A stretch of 64,000 bases of DNA. Source: Dysgonomonadaceae bacterium zrk40 (lineage in GTDB: Bacteria; Bacteroidota; Bacteroidia; Bacteroidales; Dysgonomonadaceae). The notes beneath the pieces are model-generated. The model was not told where the DNA came from and did not search any database. It saw only the letters and a program-made list of their open reading frames with translations. Where the stretch lies: the NCBI GenBank assembly GCA_016916535.1, contig CP070276.1, forward strand, positions 2,356,001-2,420,000, in the 5' to 3' direction. The position numbers and the translations under genes were made by a program. Within the stretch, counting starts at the first letter, position 1; each line of letters begins with the position of its first letter. This document shows, piece after piece, positions 44,561 through 52,733 of this stretch.

Positions 44561-45259
44561 ATGGACAAAGATGAAGTAAAAAAATCGCCAAAAGCGAATT
44601 TGGAAGTACATCGGAACACCTTTATCCTGATGGGATTAGTGGTGGGTCTGTCACTTCTTTTCTTCGCTTTTGAATGGTCCACACAAACCAGAAAACTGGA
44701 CGAGACTGTCCTCGTTCAGGATGTGTTGGCCGAAGAAGAAATTGAGATTACTCGTCGTGAGCCCACTCCTCCTCCTCCCCCTCCACCACCGGAACCGGAA
44801 ACACCCGAGATTATTGAAGTGGTAGAGGAGAAGGTTGAAACGAAGCTGGAGATCAAGACCGAGGATGACCAGTCGCAACGACAGATGCAAACCTATGTTC
44901 CGCCCCCACCTCCCAAGCCAAAGCAAGAAGAGGTGACCGAAGAGATCTTCGTGGTGGTAGAAGACCAGCCACTCTTCCCAGGTGGTAATGCCGCCATGAT
45001 GAAGTTTCTCAGTGACAATATCAAGTATCCAGTGATTGCACAGGAGAACAATATTCAGGGACGTGTGATCTGTAACTTTGTAGTTGAAAAGGATGGCAGC
45101 ATTACCGACGTACAGGTTGTGCGTGGTGTGGACCCCACGCTCGACAGAGAAGCAGTCAGGGTGATACAGCAGATGCCTAGATGGAAGCCCGGTAAACAGC
45201 GTGGACAGGCAGTACGTGTCCGTTTCACCCTTCCGGTGGTATTCCGCCTCCAGAACTGA
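44561..45259 (+). CDS. tonB: TonB-family energy transducer
   Basis: Links the proton-motive force at ExbB/ExbD to outer-membrane receptors. 232 aa: short cytoplasmic start; one membrane helix (about 24-42, LMGLVVGLSLLFFAFEW); acidic/proline-rich periplasmic segment (PTPPPPPPPPEPETPE, then PPPPPKPKQEE); C-terminal TonB domain (about 140-232) with FPGGNAAMMKFLSDNIKYPVIAQENNIQGRV and VVRGVDPTLDREAVRVIQQMPRWKPGKQRGQAVRVRFTLPV. Single gene, strong terminator after it. The exbB-exbD-exbD locus lies 3 kb downstream and may be its partner. Confidence 0.93.
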   Translation: MDKDEVKKSPKANLEVHRNTFILMGLVVGLSLLFFAFEWSTQTRKLDETVLVQDVLAEEEIEITRREPTPPPPPPPPEPETPEIIEVVEEKVETKLEIKTEDDQSQRQMQTYVPPPPPKPKQEEVTEEIFVVVEDQPLFPGGNAAMMKFLSDNIKYPVIAQENNIQGRVICNFVVEKDGSITDVQVVRGVDPTLDREAVRVIQQMPRWKPGKQRGQAVRVRFTLPVVFRLQN

Positions 45260-45279
45260 TTTAGAAATATTGTATTGCG

Positions 45280-45314
45280 AAAAGCTGCTTTTGTGAACCA
45301 GAAGCAGCTTTTTT
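45280..45314 (+). terminator. terminator after tonB-like gene
   Basis: AAAAGCTGCTT ... AAGCAGCTTTTTT, 11-bp stem and T-run, 20 bp after the stop. Confidence 0.92.
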
Positions 45315-45347
45315 GCTCATTTGTACCTTTCATCCATACCGACTGTT

Positions 45348-46325
45348 ATGAATCAGAAGATATCACTTTTTGAGAAGAAAATCGGTGACGCCATCGGAGA
45401 GGTGTTGCTCCGTGAGAAGCCTGAATCGTTGTTCGACCCAGTCCGCTACATCCTATCCATCGGCGGAAAGCGTTTGCGTCCCCTGCTCACCCTACTGGCT
45501 GCCGATATGTTTGGGGCTGACCCGGAAGTAGCATTAGAGCCTGCTTTGGCGGTGGAGATCTTCCACAACTTTTCCCTGTTGCATGATGACCTGATGGATC
45601 AGGCTGATATTCGACGGGGCATGCCTACCGTACATCGGAAGTGGAATGCCAACAGTGCCATCCTCTCGGGCGATGCCATGATGATTGAATCATACCGCCA
45701 TGTGGCAAATGTTGCTCCCCACTTGCTCCCTCAAGTGCTCGACATCTTTTCTAACATGGCTATGGATGTTTGTAAGGGACAGCAGTACGACATGGATTTT
45801 GAATCACGGCTCAACGTGCAGGAGGATGAATATCTTGAGATGATTCGCCTCAAGACAGCGGTGCTGCTGGGCAGTGCGCTCAAGTTAGGAGCAATTCTGG
45901 CTGAGGCTCCACCGGAAGATGCTGACCATCTTTATCGCTACGGGGTTCACATAGGCATTGCTTTTCAATTGAAGGATGATCTTTTGGATATATATGGTGA
46001 TCCTGTCACCTTCGGGAAGAAGATAGGTGGAGACATCCTTGCAAACAAAAAGACCTACCTGCTGATCAAGGCTCTTCATAATGCCGATAAAACCCAACGA
46101 GCCGCACTTGAACAATGGATTACCGCTACCAATTATGTTGCAGAGGAAAAAATTACTTTTGTTAAAAATCTTTACGATCAATTAAATTTGAAACAGCAGG
46201 CTGAGAATCTCATTGAAAAGTATTACCTTGCATCTTTAGATCTGCTCTCCTCAATCAGGGTAGCAGAAGATCGGAAAATGGATTTACTCCGGTTGTCGGA
46301 AAAGCTGATGTACCGCGAGAAATAA
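45348..46325 (+). CDS. polyprenyl synthetase (trans-isoprenyl diphosphate synthase)
   Basis: Builds farnesyl/geranylgeranyl or longer isoprenoid diphosphates from IPP and allylic primers. 325 aa from ATG 45348 (MNQKISLFEKKIG); the upstream extension overlaps the tonB terminator region and is not family-like. First Asp-rich motif DDLMD inside FHNFSLLHDDLMDQADIRRG, second DDLLD in AFQLKDDLLDIYGD; also GGKRLRP and LKTAVLLGSALKLG. Phe at position -5 from the first DDxxD favours a short-chain product, but chain length is a guess. It begins a run with the following unknown gene and tatD. Confidence 0.93.
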   Translation: MNQKISLFEKKIGDAIGEVLLREKPESLFDPVRYILSIGGKRLRPLLTLLAADMFGADPEVALEPALAVEIFHNFSLLHDDLMDQADIRRGMPTVHRKWNANSAILSGDAMMIESYRHVANVAPHLLPQVLDIFSNMAMDVCKGQQYDMDFESRLNVQEDEYLEMIRLKTAVLLGSALKLGAILAEAPPEDADHLYRYGVHIGIAFQLKDDLLDIYGDPVTFGKKIGGDILANKKTYLLIKALHNADKTQRAALEQWITATNYVAEEKITFVKNLYDQLNLKQQAENLIEKYYLASLDLLSSIRVAEDRKMDLLRLSEKLMYREK

Positions 46326-46344
46326 AAAAGATCTACCCTATAAA

Positions 46345-47040
46345 ATGCCCTATCGCAGACTACCCAATACCGACAATGCACGCATCAAAGCCCTGAGGTC
46401 CGCAATCGAGAAGGCCGCTGAGACCGATTACCAACAGTTGCCACTCTCACCTGGTCACATCACCGAAGCCCAAAAGGTGCTGGCCAGGCTGGAACGTTTG
46501 ACGGAGCGGTACCAACAGATGTACGCCGTACAGGTGAAAGCCAACAAGCAGTTTATATTGAAGGTGAAAAATGTACGGATGTATCTTTCTCACTTTGTGC
46601 AGGTGTTGTATTTCTCGGTGATGCGTGCTGAAATTAAAGAGGATCAGCTCTCCTACTACGGATTGGAAGGTGAGAAGTTGGTGGTGCCAGACTTAACCAC
46701 TCACGAACAAATACTATCATGGGGAGAGAAGATTATAGAGGGTGAGAACAACCGAATTTCCCGTGGTGGCGTCCCCATATACAACCCCTCCATCGCCAAG
46801 GTAAAGGTGATGTTTGCACTCTTCCGTGAAGCTTACCAGAACCAATTGTTGCACAAGAAAGCCACCAACCGCGTGTTGGGTGAGATTGCAGAATATCGTG
46901 TGACGGCTGACAATTTAATCTCCCGGATATGGGATGAGGTTGAGAACAACCATCTGAATCTTCCGGCTGATAAGCGTCTTGAAATTAACCGTGAATACGG
47001 CATCGTCTATTATTACAGGAAAGGAGAGACGGTGGAATGA
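46345..47040 (+). CDS. conserved-looking protein of unknown function
   Basis: 231 aa, not recognised. No signal peptide, no membrane helix; basic N-terminus (MPYRRLPNTDNARIKAL) and mostly helical pattern. A middle section YLSHFVQVLYFSVMRAEIKEDQLSYYGL and GVPIYNPSIAKVKVMFALFREAYQNQLLHKKA could form a helical bundle. It lies 19 bp after the prenyl synthase and overlaps tatD by 4 bp (ATGA), so it is a real gene in an operon. Codon use is like its neighbours. It may be a Bacteroidales family of unknown role; I would not assign one. Confidence 0.85.
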   Translation: MPYRRLPNTDNARIKALRSAIEKAAETDYQQLPLSPGHITEAQKVLARLERLTERYQQMYAVQVKANKQFILKVKNVRMYLSHFVQVLYFSVMRAEIKEDQLSYYGLEGEKLVVPDLTTHEQILSWGEKIIEGENNRISRGGVPIYNPSIAKVKVMFALFREAYQNQLLHKKATNRVLGEIAEYRVTADNLISRIWDEVENNHLNLPADKRLEINREYGIVYYYRKGETVE

Positions 47041-47846
47041 CATTGATCGATACCCATGCACATCTTTTCACCGATGAGTTTCGGCCTGATCTGGATGAGG
47101 TGGTGAAACGGGCTCAGGTTGCCGGTGTGGAGCTGATACTGCTTCCAAACATAGATGAAACTACCATCTCTGATCTGAAAAACGCAACTGCAAGCCATCC
47201 GGCTCATCTACTTCCGATGATGGGGCTTCATCCCACCAGTGTGACAAAGGAGTGGAAGCAACAACTGGAGGTCATTGGTCGCGAACTCGATCAGAATTGT
47301 TACGTAGCGGTGGGTGAGATTGGTGTCGATCTCTACTGGGATCAATCACTACGTGAGGAGCAGCTCAGCGCCTTTGAGGAACAGCTCAGATGGAGCATCG
47401 AAAAGGATCTGCCGGTCTCCATCCATTTCAGGAATGCGCTCAACGAGGTGATTCAATGCATCGAAAGGGTAGGTCCTGAACGCCTGCGGGGAGTCTTTCA
47501 CAGCTTCGGTGGTTCGAAAGAGGATCTACAACAGATCCTTTCGCTGAAGAACTTCATGGTGGGTGTCAATGGTGTAACCACCTTCAAGAATGCCGGCGTG
47601 GCAGAAACGCTTGCCATTTGTCCACACGAGAAGTTGATCCTGGAGACCGATTCCCCCTATCTGACACCGGTGCCTTTTCGGGGCAAGAGAAACGAATCAT
47701 CATACATCACCTTTATTGCCCGACGAGTGGCTTCTATATGGCAGATCAGCGAAGAGGAGGTGGCGGCCATCACCACCCGCAATGCATCTCATCTTTTCAG
47801 ACGGATAGGGGAGGGCGTGCAACCATCTGCGGGAAATAAACAGTGA
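47037..47846 (+). CDS. tatD: TatD-family metal-dependent DNase
   Basis: TIM-barrel hydrolase, 269 aa. Metal ligands are seen in IDTHAHLF (first two His), VGEIGVDLYWD (Glu), SIHFRNA (His), VFHSFGGS (His) and LETDSPYLTPVPFRGKRNE (Asp). Family members act as 3'-5' DNases or deacylases in the cytosol and take part in DNA repair or quality control. Start overlaps the preceding unknown gene by 4 bp. Full length. Confidence 0.94.
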   Translation: MTLIDTHAHLFTDEFRPDLDEVVKRAQVAGVELILLPNIDETTISDLKNATASHPAHLLPMMGLHPTSVTKEWKQQLEVIGRELDQNCYVAVGEIGVDLYWDQSLREEQLSAFEEQLRWSIEKDLPVSIHFRNALNEVIQCIERVGPERLRGVFHSFGGSKEDLQQILSLKNFMVGVNGVTTFKNAGVAETLAICPHEKLILETDSPYLTPVPFRGKRNESSYITFIARRVASIWQISEEEVAAITTRNASHLFRRIGEGVQPSAGNKQ

Positions 47847-47903
47847 AAGAATGTTTTATTCAAATTAATCCTGATCGGAGTAGTATATGTAGGATAAATT
47901 CAG

Positions 47904-47911
47904 TATTTTTG
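47904..47911 (+). promoter_or_regulatory. -7-like box upstream of tRNA-Ser
   Basis: TATTTTTG, 68 bp before the tRNA. A weaker box, TAATTTG, lies closer (about 47946-47952). Either could drive the tRNA. Confidence 0.4.
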
Positions 47912-47978
47912 CCCTCCAAATGGGATGCAAATAAAATATTTTTTGTAATTTGCACCCGTTTTTGGAAACAACTCATAG

Positions 47979-48066
47979 GGAGAGGTGCTCGAGTGGTTGA
48001 AGAGGCACGCCTGGAAAGCGTGTATACGCCAAAAGTGTATCGCGGGTTCGAATCCCGCTCTCTCCG
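47979..48066 (+). tRNA. tRNA-Ser (anticodon GGA)
   Basis: 88 nt without encoded CCA. Acceptor GGAGAGG pairs with TCTCTCC (last pair G-U); D arm TCGAGTGGTTGAAGAG; anticodon loop CTGGAAA with GGA; long variable arm (GTATACGCCAAAAGTGTATC) typical of class II serine tRNAs; T arm GCGGG-TTCGAAT-CCCGC. Discriminator base G, as expected for tRNA-Ser. Confidence 0.97.
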
Positions 48067-48188
48067 CAAGTTTTATGTAGAAAAGAGATAGATTTATTCA
48101 TCTGACTGTTGCACAGAAAACCCAACAAAACAACACGTAATACAACAAAAAACAACTAAAGATCATTAATCAAAAATTTGAACACACA

Positions 48189-48992
48189 ATGAAAAAGTTA
48201 TTTGCAATTTTAGCAATCTTCGGAATGATGTCTGTAGGATTGTCATCGGTTCTTTTGGCACAAGAAACCACTCCGGCTGAACAAACAGAAGAAGTTGTTA
48301 CCGCACCTGTAGAAACAGCCTCCACTGCAGTTGAGGAAACATCCACCGGCGGATTTCATCAGGCACTGAAGACAAAATTCATTGAAGGTGGTGCCAGCTT
48401 TATGAGCTTGATCATGATCGCTCTGATCCTTGGTCTTGCGTTCAGTCTGGAAAGAATTATCTATCTCAGCCTGGCTGATGTGGACCCCGATTCTTTGCTC
48501 GATAAAGTGGGAGACGCATTAGACAGAGGTGATGTAGAGGCAGCCAAGGACATCGCCCGCAATACAAGAGGACCTGTTGCATCAATCGTATACCAGGGAC
48601 TGCTTCGTTTGGACCAGGGTGCTGATGTGGTGGAACGCTCCATCGTTTCATACGGCGGCGTACAGTCCGGTCTGCTTGAAAGAAACCTTTCCTGGATCAC
48701 CCTCTTCATCGCCATTGCTCCTTCACTCGGATTCTTGGGTACAGTAGTAGGTATGGTACAGGCTTTCGATGACATCCAGAGAGCAGGTGACATGAGCCCG
48801 ACAATTGTAGCCGGCGGTATGAAGGTTGCCCTTATCACCACAGTAGGTGGTTTGATCGTAGCCCTGATTCTGCAGGTGATCTACAACTTTATCCTCAGCA
48901 AGATGGAAGGCATCCTCAACAAGATGGAAGATGCTTCAATCAAATTCCTGGATCAGGTGATCAAATACAACGTTAAATACAAAAACTTGTAA
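48189..48992 (+). CDS. exbB: ExbB/TolQ/MotA-family proton channel protein
   Basis: Inner-membrane component of the TonB energising complex, 267 aa. Unusual for E. coli but common in Bacteroidetes, it starts with a signal-like helix and a Thr/Glu-rich periplasmic stretch (to about residue 55). Three membrane helices follow (about 70-92, 168-190, 210-235) with the family motif APSLGFLGTVVGMVQAF and ALITTVGGLIVALILQ. First gene of exbB - membrane protein - exbD - exbD, with spacings of 5, 40 and 2 bp. Confidence 0.93.
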   Translation: MKKLFAILAIFGMMSVGLSSVLLAQETTPAEQTEEVVTAPVETASTAVEETSTGGFHQALKTKFIEGGASFMSLIMIALILGLAFSLERIIYLSLADVDPDSLLDKVGDALDRGDVEAAKDIARNTRGPVASIVYQGLLRLDQGADVVERSIVSYGGVQSGLLERNLSWITLFIAIAPSLGFLGTVVGMVQAFDDIQRAGDMSPTIVAGGMKVALITTVGGLIVALILQVIYNFILSKMEGILNKMEDASIKFLDQVIKYNVKYKNL

Positions 48993-48997
48993 GCAAT

Positions 48998-49477
48998 ATG
49001 GCTGTTACAAAAATACACAGAACCTCCAAGACCGCTCTCATCATAGGTGTCCTGATATCTATTGCGGTGATGGCGTTGTTCTACCTGGGAGGTCAGGTTC
49101 CGGCGTACGAGAAGATCGCCGCTGATATGAGTCAGCCAAAGTTTACTGACTTGGTTTTATACTGGGCCTATATCCTCTTTGCAATCACCATCGTGGTATT
49201 GTTACTTTTTGCGGTATTCTCCTTTTTCAAGAAATTGAAAGAGAGTCCCAAGAAAGCAATGGGCGGTCTGCTTGCACTGGTGGGCATCGGAGCACTTCTG
49301 CTCGTGACCTATTCCATTGGTGACGGCACCCTGCTGAATATCCCCGGTTATGACGGTCCAGACAATAAGCCCGCAACATTGAAGCTGACGGATATGTGGC
49401 TTTACAGTGGCTATATCCTGTTGGTAATTACATTTCTTGCAATTTTGGTATTGCCCCTTTTCAAGAAAAAAGGCTAA
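48998..49477 (+). CDS. small membrane protein between exbB and exbD
   Basis: 159 aa with four hydrophobic segments (about 13-31, 50-75, 87-105, 132-154) and short loops. No known domain recognised. It lies 5 bp after exbB and 40 bp before the first exbD, so it is almost certainly translated with them and may be an accessory subunit of the ExbBD motor in Bacteroidetes. Conserved position is recalled, not checked. Function unknown. Confidence 0.85.
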   Translation: MAVTKIHRTSKTALIIGVLISIAVMALFYLGGQVPAYEKIAADMSQPKFTDLVLYWAYILFAITIVVLLLFAVFSFFKKLKESPKKAMGGLLALVGIGALLLVTYSIGDGTLLNIPGYDGPDNKPATLKLTDMWLYSGYILLVITFLAILVLPLFKKKG

Positions 49478-49517
49478 ACGGCAGCCAGTACATTAAAGAA
49501 AAAGAAAGGTTAATTTT

Positions 49518-50147
49518 ATGGCAAAAACAACTAGAAAAGTTCCGGCACTCAACGCAAGTTCCATGGCGGACATTTCTTTCCTGTTGCTGACCTTCTTCCT
49601 GCTGGTATCCAATATGGACGTCGATTCCGGATTGGCACGCCGTCTACCACCACCACCACAGACCGAGGAACAGACTACGGTCGACGTGCAACGCAGAAAC
49701 CTGCTGGTGGTACTGGTGAACGCTCAAAACGAGACAATGGTCCAGAATCAACAAGGAAGTGAATGGTACTCCAACGCGGAAGAATTGCGTGGTACCGGGA
49801 GTAAGGTTGCGCTCAAGGACAAGGTGAAGGAGTTCGTACTGAACACTTCAAACAGTGAACAGCTTCCGGAATTGACTGAAGAAGATTTTGGCGCTCCCAT
49901 CGGCATTGTGCCGGTTACGGATCAGCATGTAATCTCCATTCAGAATGATGCCACCACCAGTTATAAGACCTATATCGCCGTGCAGAACGAAGTGGTAAGG
50001 GCTTACAATGAGCTGAGGGAGGAAGGTGCCCGGAAATATTTCAATACCTCATACGATGAGCTGACGGATGATCAGCAGGGACAGATCAACGATCTCTACC
50101 CGCAACGTATCTCTGAGGCAGAACCTAAAAACTACGGAGGACAATAA
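49518..50147 (+). CDS. exbD: ExbD/TolR-family protein, long form
   Basis: Biopolymer-transport subunit, 209 aa, longer than usual (about 140). The N-terminal membrane helix holds the proton-carrying Asp in SSMADISFLLLTFFLLVSNMD; the periplasmic part has an insertion of about 60 residues (QQGSEWYSNAEELRGTG...DVHV-like region) before the normal TolR fold end. Start context: ATG at 49518 after a purine-rich stretch. It couples ExbB proton flow to TonB. Second exbD follows after 2 bp. Confidence 0.92.
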   Translation: MAKTTRKVPALNASSMADISFLLLTFFLLVSNMDVDSGLARRLPPPPQTEEQTTVDVQRRNLLVVLVNAQNETMVQNQQGSEWYSNAEELRGTGSKVALKDKVKEFVLNTSNSEQLPELTEEDFGAPIGIVPVTDQHVISIQNDATTSYKTYIAVQNEVVRAYNELREEGARKYFNTSYDELTDDQQGQINDLYPQRISEAEPKNYGGQ

Positions 50148-50149
50148 TT

Positions 50150-50611
50150 ATGGGAAAATTTAATAAGGGTGGCAAGAAAGAGATGCCTGCATTGAACTCT
50201 TCGTCGATGCCCGATATTGTATTCGCCATTCTGTTCTTCTTCATGGTGACCACCACCATGCGTTCAGAGACGCTGATGGTGCGGATGAAATTGCCCACAG
50301 CTTCCGAAGTACAGAAACTGGAGAAAAAGTCACTGGTGACTTACATCAACATCGGTCCCCCGATGGAAACGCGACTGGGTACTGGTACCCAGATGCAGCT
50401 GAACGACCGGTTTGCACAGGTTTCGGAAATTCAGGATTACATTGCCCAGGAAAAGGCAAGTATGAACGAAGCTGACCAGCCGCTGATGACCGTATCAATC
50501 AAGGCCGACGAAGAGACTCGCATGCAGTACATCACTGATGTGAAGCAGGCGTTAAGACAGGCCTATGCATTGAAGATCAGCTATTCTGCCCGCCAGGGAC
50601 AGAACAAGTAA
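50150..50611 (+). CDS. exbD: ExbD/TolR-family protein, short form
   Basis: Second ExbD, 153 aa, with the proton-carrying Asp in SSSMPDIVFAILFFFMVTTTM. The periplasmic TolR-like fold contains VSIKADEETRMQYITDVKQALRQAYALKISYSA. Having two different ExbD subunits per operon is normal in Bacteroidetes and suggests a heteromeric motor. Last gene of the operon, followed by a bidirectional terminator. Confidence 0.93.
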   Translation: MGKFNKGGKKEMPALNSSSMPDIVFAILFFFMVTTTMRSETLMVRMKLPTASEVQKLEKKSLVTYINIGPPMETRLGTGTQMQLNDRFAQVSEIQDYIAQEKASMNEADQPLMTVSIKADEETRMQYITDVKQALRQAYALKISYSARQGQNK

Positions 50612-50623
50612 TCACTCACAATC

Positions 50624-50661
50624 AAAAAAAACCGAATCGCATCTGTGGTTCGGTTTTTTTT
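50624..50661. terminator. bidirectional terminator, exbD / sulfatase maturase
   Basis: AAAAAAAACCGAA ... TTCGGTTTTTTTT between convergent genes; stem of five G/C-rich pairs plus A-T extension. Confidence 0.85.
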
Positions 50662-50680
50662 GTGGGTTTAAAGAAGGAAA

Positions 50681-51919
50681 CTAGCGTGATGCCTGCCTGG
50701 TACGTGCCCATTCCATCACATTGGCCGGTGGGCGTCCCGCAAGCAGCTCCTGCTTCATGAAATCCATATAGGGAGCCACATGGCTGTAATAGCGGTAATA
50801 ACCGCTACAGAGGTAATTGAGACCCTTGTTGCCATATTTGTCGCGTATAAAACGGTTCTTGGGACACTCCCCGTAGCAGGTGAATAGCATGTCGCATTCG
50901 CGGCACTGCCGGGGAAGGGTGTCAAACTTGTTATTCCCGAAAGAGAGCTGTTGCTCCGAGTACATCAGTGAGGCAAGCGGTTTATCGTATATGTTCCCCA
51001 GCCGGTATTCGGGAAAGACGAAGTGATCGCACGAGTAGACATCGCCGTTGAACTCCATGGCTCCGGCATGACCGCATGTCTTGGCCATGGTACAAACACC
51101 CGGCTGTTCACCCACCCAGTTTGCCAATGTGGAGTCGAAGATCTGGATAAAAATCCTCCCCACATCCTCTTTGATCCATTCGTCAAACAGATCACAGAGA
51201 AACTTGCCCCACTTATCAGCAGGCACGGTAAAAGGTGCCAGCTCCACATCCTCCTCCTCATCTGCCGCGGTGGCCAGTTTCAAGGATGAATTGTTGTTTT
51301 TGCGGATTCGTTCCACAATGGGGGTGAACTGAAGGTAACGGCAATCAATCTCCTTGAAGAAACGGTAAAATTCAAGCGGGTAGTCCACGTTGTAATCGTT
51401 CACCACTGCCAGACAGTTGAATTCCACGCCGTGCTTCTTCAGCAATTCAATGCCACGCATCACACGCCGGAAAGAGGGACGGCCCATCTTATCACGCCGG
51501 TACTCATCGTGGAACTCCTGCGGACCGTCGATCGAGATGCCTACCAGGAAGTTGTTCTCCTTGAAGAAGATACACCACTCATCGGTCAGCAACGTCCCGT
51601 TGGTTTGTATGGAGTTGTCTATCTGACGTCCTCCAGCATATTTCTTTTGTAGCTCCACCGCTTTTCTGTAAAATGAGAGGGGACGCATCAGCGTTTCTCC
51701 TCCATGCCATGTGAACATCACCTGCGGCTGTGTCTGAGATTCGATGTATTGTTTCGTGAACCGTTCGAGGAGCTCTTCGCTCATCACCTGGTTGTTTTTT
51801 TTCGGAAAGAGGTTCGCTTTCTCCAGATAGTAACAGTATTCACAGTCGAGGTTGCACTTGGAACCTACCGGCTTCAACATTACGTACATCGGTTTGGCGA
51901 AAGGGGCAAAAGTAGACAT
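50681..51919 (-). CDS. radical SAM enzyme, anaerobic sulfatase-maturating type (anSME)
   Basis: Converts a Cys or Ser of sulfatases to formylglycine under anaerobic conditions; cytosolic. 412 aa. Radical SAM cluster Cys22-x3-Cys26-x2-Cys29 in GSKCNLDCEYCYYLEK; SAM contacts TWHGGETL; SPASM/auxiliary cluster cysteines in GVCTMAKTCGHAGAMEFNGDVYSCDHF and RQCRECDMLFTCYGECPKNRF. Length and motifs match anSMEs of Clostridium and Bacteroides. No sulfatase gene is in the window, so it probably serves sulfatases elsewhere. TATCTTTG box 21 bp upstream of the start. Confidence 0.93.
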   Translation of the reverse strand: MSTFAPFAKPMYVMLKPVGSKCNLDCEYCYYLEKANLFPKKNNQVMSEELLERFTKQYIESQTQPQVMFTWHGGETLMRPLSFYRKAVELQKKYAGGRQIDNSIQTNGTLLTDEWCIFFKENNFLVGISIDGPQEFHDEYRRDKMGRPSFRRVMRGIELLKKHGVEFNCLAVVNDYNVDYPLEFYRFFKEIDCRYLQFTPIVERIRKNNNSSLKLATAADEEEDVELAPFTVPADKWGKFLCDLFDEWIKEDVGRIFIQIFDSTLANWVGEQPGVCTMAKTCGHAGAMEFNGDVYSCDHFVFPEYRLGNIYDKPLASLMYSEQQLSFGNNKFDTLPRQCRECDMLFTCYGECPKNRFIRDKYGNKGLNYLCSGYYRYYSHVAPYMDFMKQELLAGRPPANVMEWARTRQASR

Positions 51920-51939
51920 ATCGATTTTATTGATGTTGC

Positions 51940-51947
51940 AAAGATAA
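51940..51947 (-). promoter_or_regulatory. -7 box of anSME promoter
   Basis: TATCTTTG on the minus strand, 21 bp upstream of the start. Confidence 0.6.
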
Positions 51948-52015
51948 ACAAAACGGTCTACCTATCGGTTTAGAGCGTGACAATATTGAATAATTACATA
52001 ACAAGAAAATAGAAA

Positions 52016-52432
52016 ATGAGAAAGAAAGAAGATTTGTTACATCTGGGATGGTTGATTTTGAGAGCGGGTATTGGTATTTCCATCATGTTGCACGGTATAC
52101 CCAAGTTGATGGGTGGAGTGGAAACATGGACATATATTGGCGGAAGCATGTCGATTTTCGGTATCACCTTTGCCCCTGCGTTCTGGGGATTCATGGCAGC
52201 CGTTGCTGAAGCAGTAGGGGGTGCTCTTTTTGCACTTGGCCTGCTTTTCCGTCCCGCTGCCCTGATGCTGACAGGTACCATGGTCGTGGCGCTCGCTACT
52301 CATCTTGCGGCAGGCGATGATTTCATGGTGTTCGGTCATGCGCTCGATTTGCTGATCGTCTTTGTCGGAGCAATTCTGATCGGTGCCGGTAAGTACTCGC
52401 TCGACGCCAAGCTGTTGCCAAAGATCGCATAG
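52016..52432 (+). CDS. DoxX-family membrane protein
   Basis: Small inner-membrane protein, 138 aa, four hydrophobic segments: about 10-30, 50-72, 77-97 and 107-125. Family-like pieces are LILRAGIGISIMLHGIPKLMGG and FAPAFWGFMAAVAEAVGGALFALGL. DoxX-like proteins have been linked to thiosulfate:quinone oxidoreductase and to redox stress, but most, as here, have no proven role. Single gene, with hairpin after it. Confidence 0.88.
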   Translation: MRKKEDLLHLGWLILRAGIGISIMLHGIPKLMGGVETWTYIGGSMSIFGITFAPAFWGFMAAVAEAVGGALFALGLLFRPAALMLTGTMVVALATHLAAGDDFMVFGHALDLLIVFVGAILIGAGKYSLDAKLLPKIA

Positions 52433-52457
52433 TGATCGGTTGATAGATACATCACAA

Positions 52458-52490
52458 AAACCCCTTCACCTTTGACGGTAGAAGGGGTTT
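52458..52490. terminator. terminator shared by doxX and SRP RNA
   Basis: AAACCCCTTC ... GAAGGGGTTT hairpin. On the minus strand it is followed by TTTTTGTG and would back up termination of the RNA gene at 52504-52607; on the plus strand the T-run is weaker (TTTGTTGTT). Confidence 0.8.
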
Positions 52491-52503
52491 GTTGTTGGTC
52501 CTA

Positions 52504-52607
52504 AAAAAGGGTAAGCGATCTATATCGCGCCGCTACAACCAAATACCCTTGCTTCGGTCAAGACCTGGGGGATTCAATGGGAGCTGGCCGTATAGGACTT
52601 ACCCTTG
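52504..52607 (-). ncRNA. ffs: signal recognition particle RNA (4.5S, small bacterial type), candidate
   Basis: About 104 nt on the minus strand. The ends AAGGGTAAG (52606-52598) and CTTACCCTT (52515-52507) form a perfect 9-bp terminal stem, followed by TTTTTT. The core reads CCCCAGGTC, a 10-nt apical hairpin, then GAAGCA, exactly the spacing of the E. coli domain IV CAGG ... AGCA symmetric loop; flanking AATCCCC/AGGGTATT continue the helix. The apical loop is UC-UUGACC-GA instead of the GGAA tetraloop. A near-consensus promoter (52640-52610) starts at the expected place. ffh lies 5 kb away. No protein frame covers it. Confidence 0.75.
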
Positions 52608-52609
52608 TG

Positions 52610-52640
52610 CAAAGATACATCTTTTTATTTAGATACAAAA
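52610..52640 (-). promoter_or_regulatory. promoter of SRP RNA gene
   Basis: Minus strand TTTTG (52640-52636), 18-bp spacer, TATCTTTG (52617-52610). Transcription would begin within a few bases of the terminal stem. Confidence 0.72.
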
Positions 52641-52676
52641 GGATGAAATTGATTTTTCCTATTCACTCTCTTTTTT

Positions 52677-52684
52677 TATCTTTG
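52677..52684 (+). promoter_or_regulatory. -7 box of pepT-gcvT promoter
   Basis: TATCTTTG, 50 bp before pepT; divergent from the SRP RNA promoter. Confidence 0.6.
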
Positions 52685-52733
52685 TAGGAAGATCAATACT
52701 TAAACGAAGAAAAAATCAGTTCAAGAAATCATC

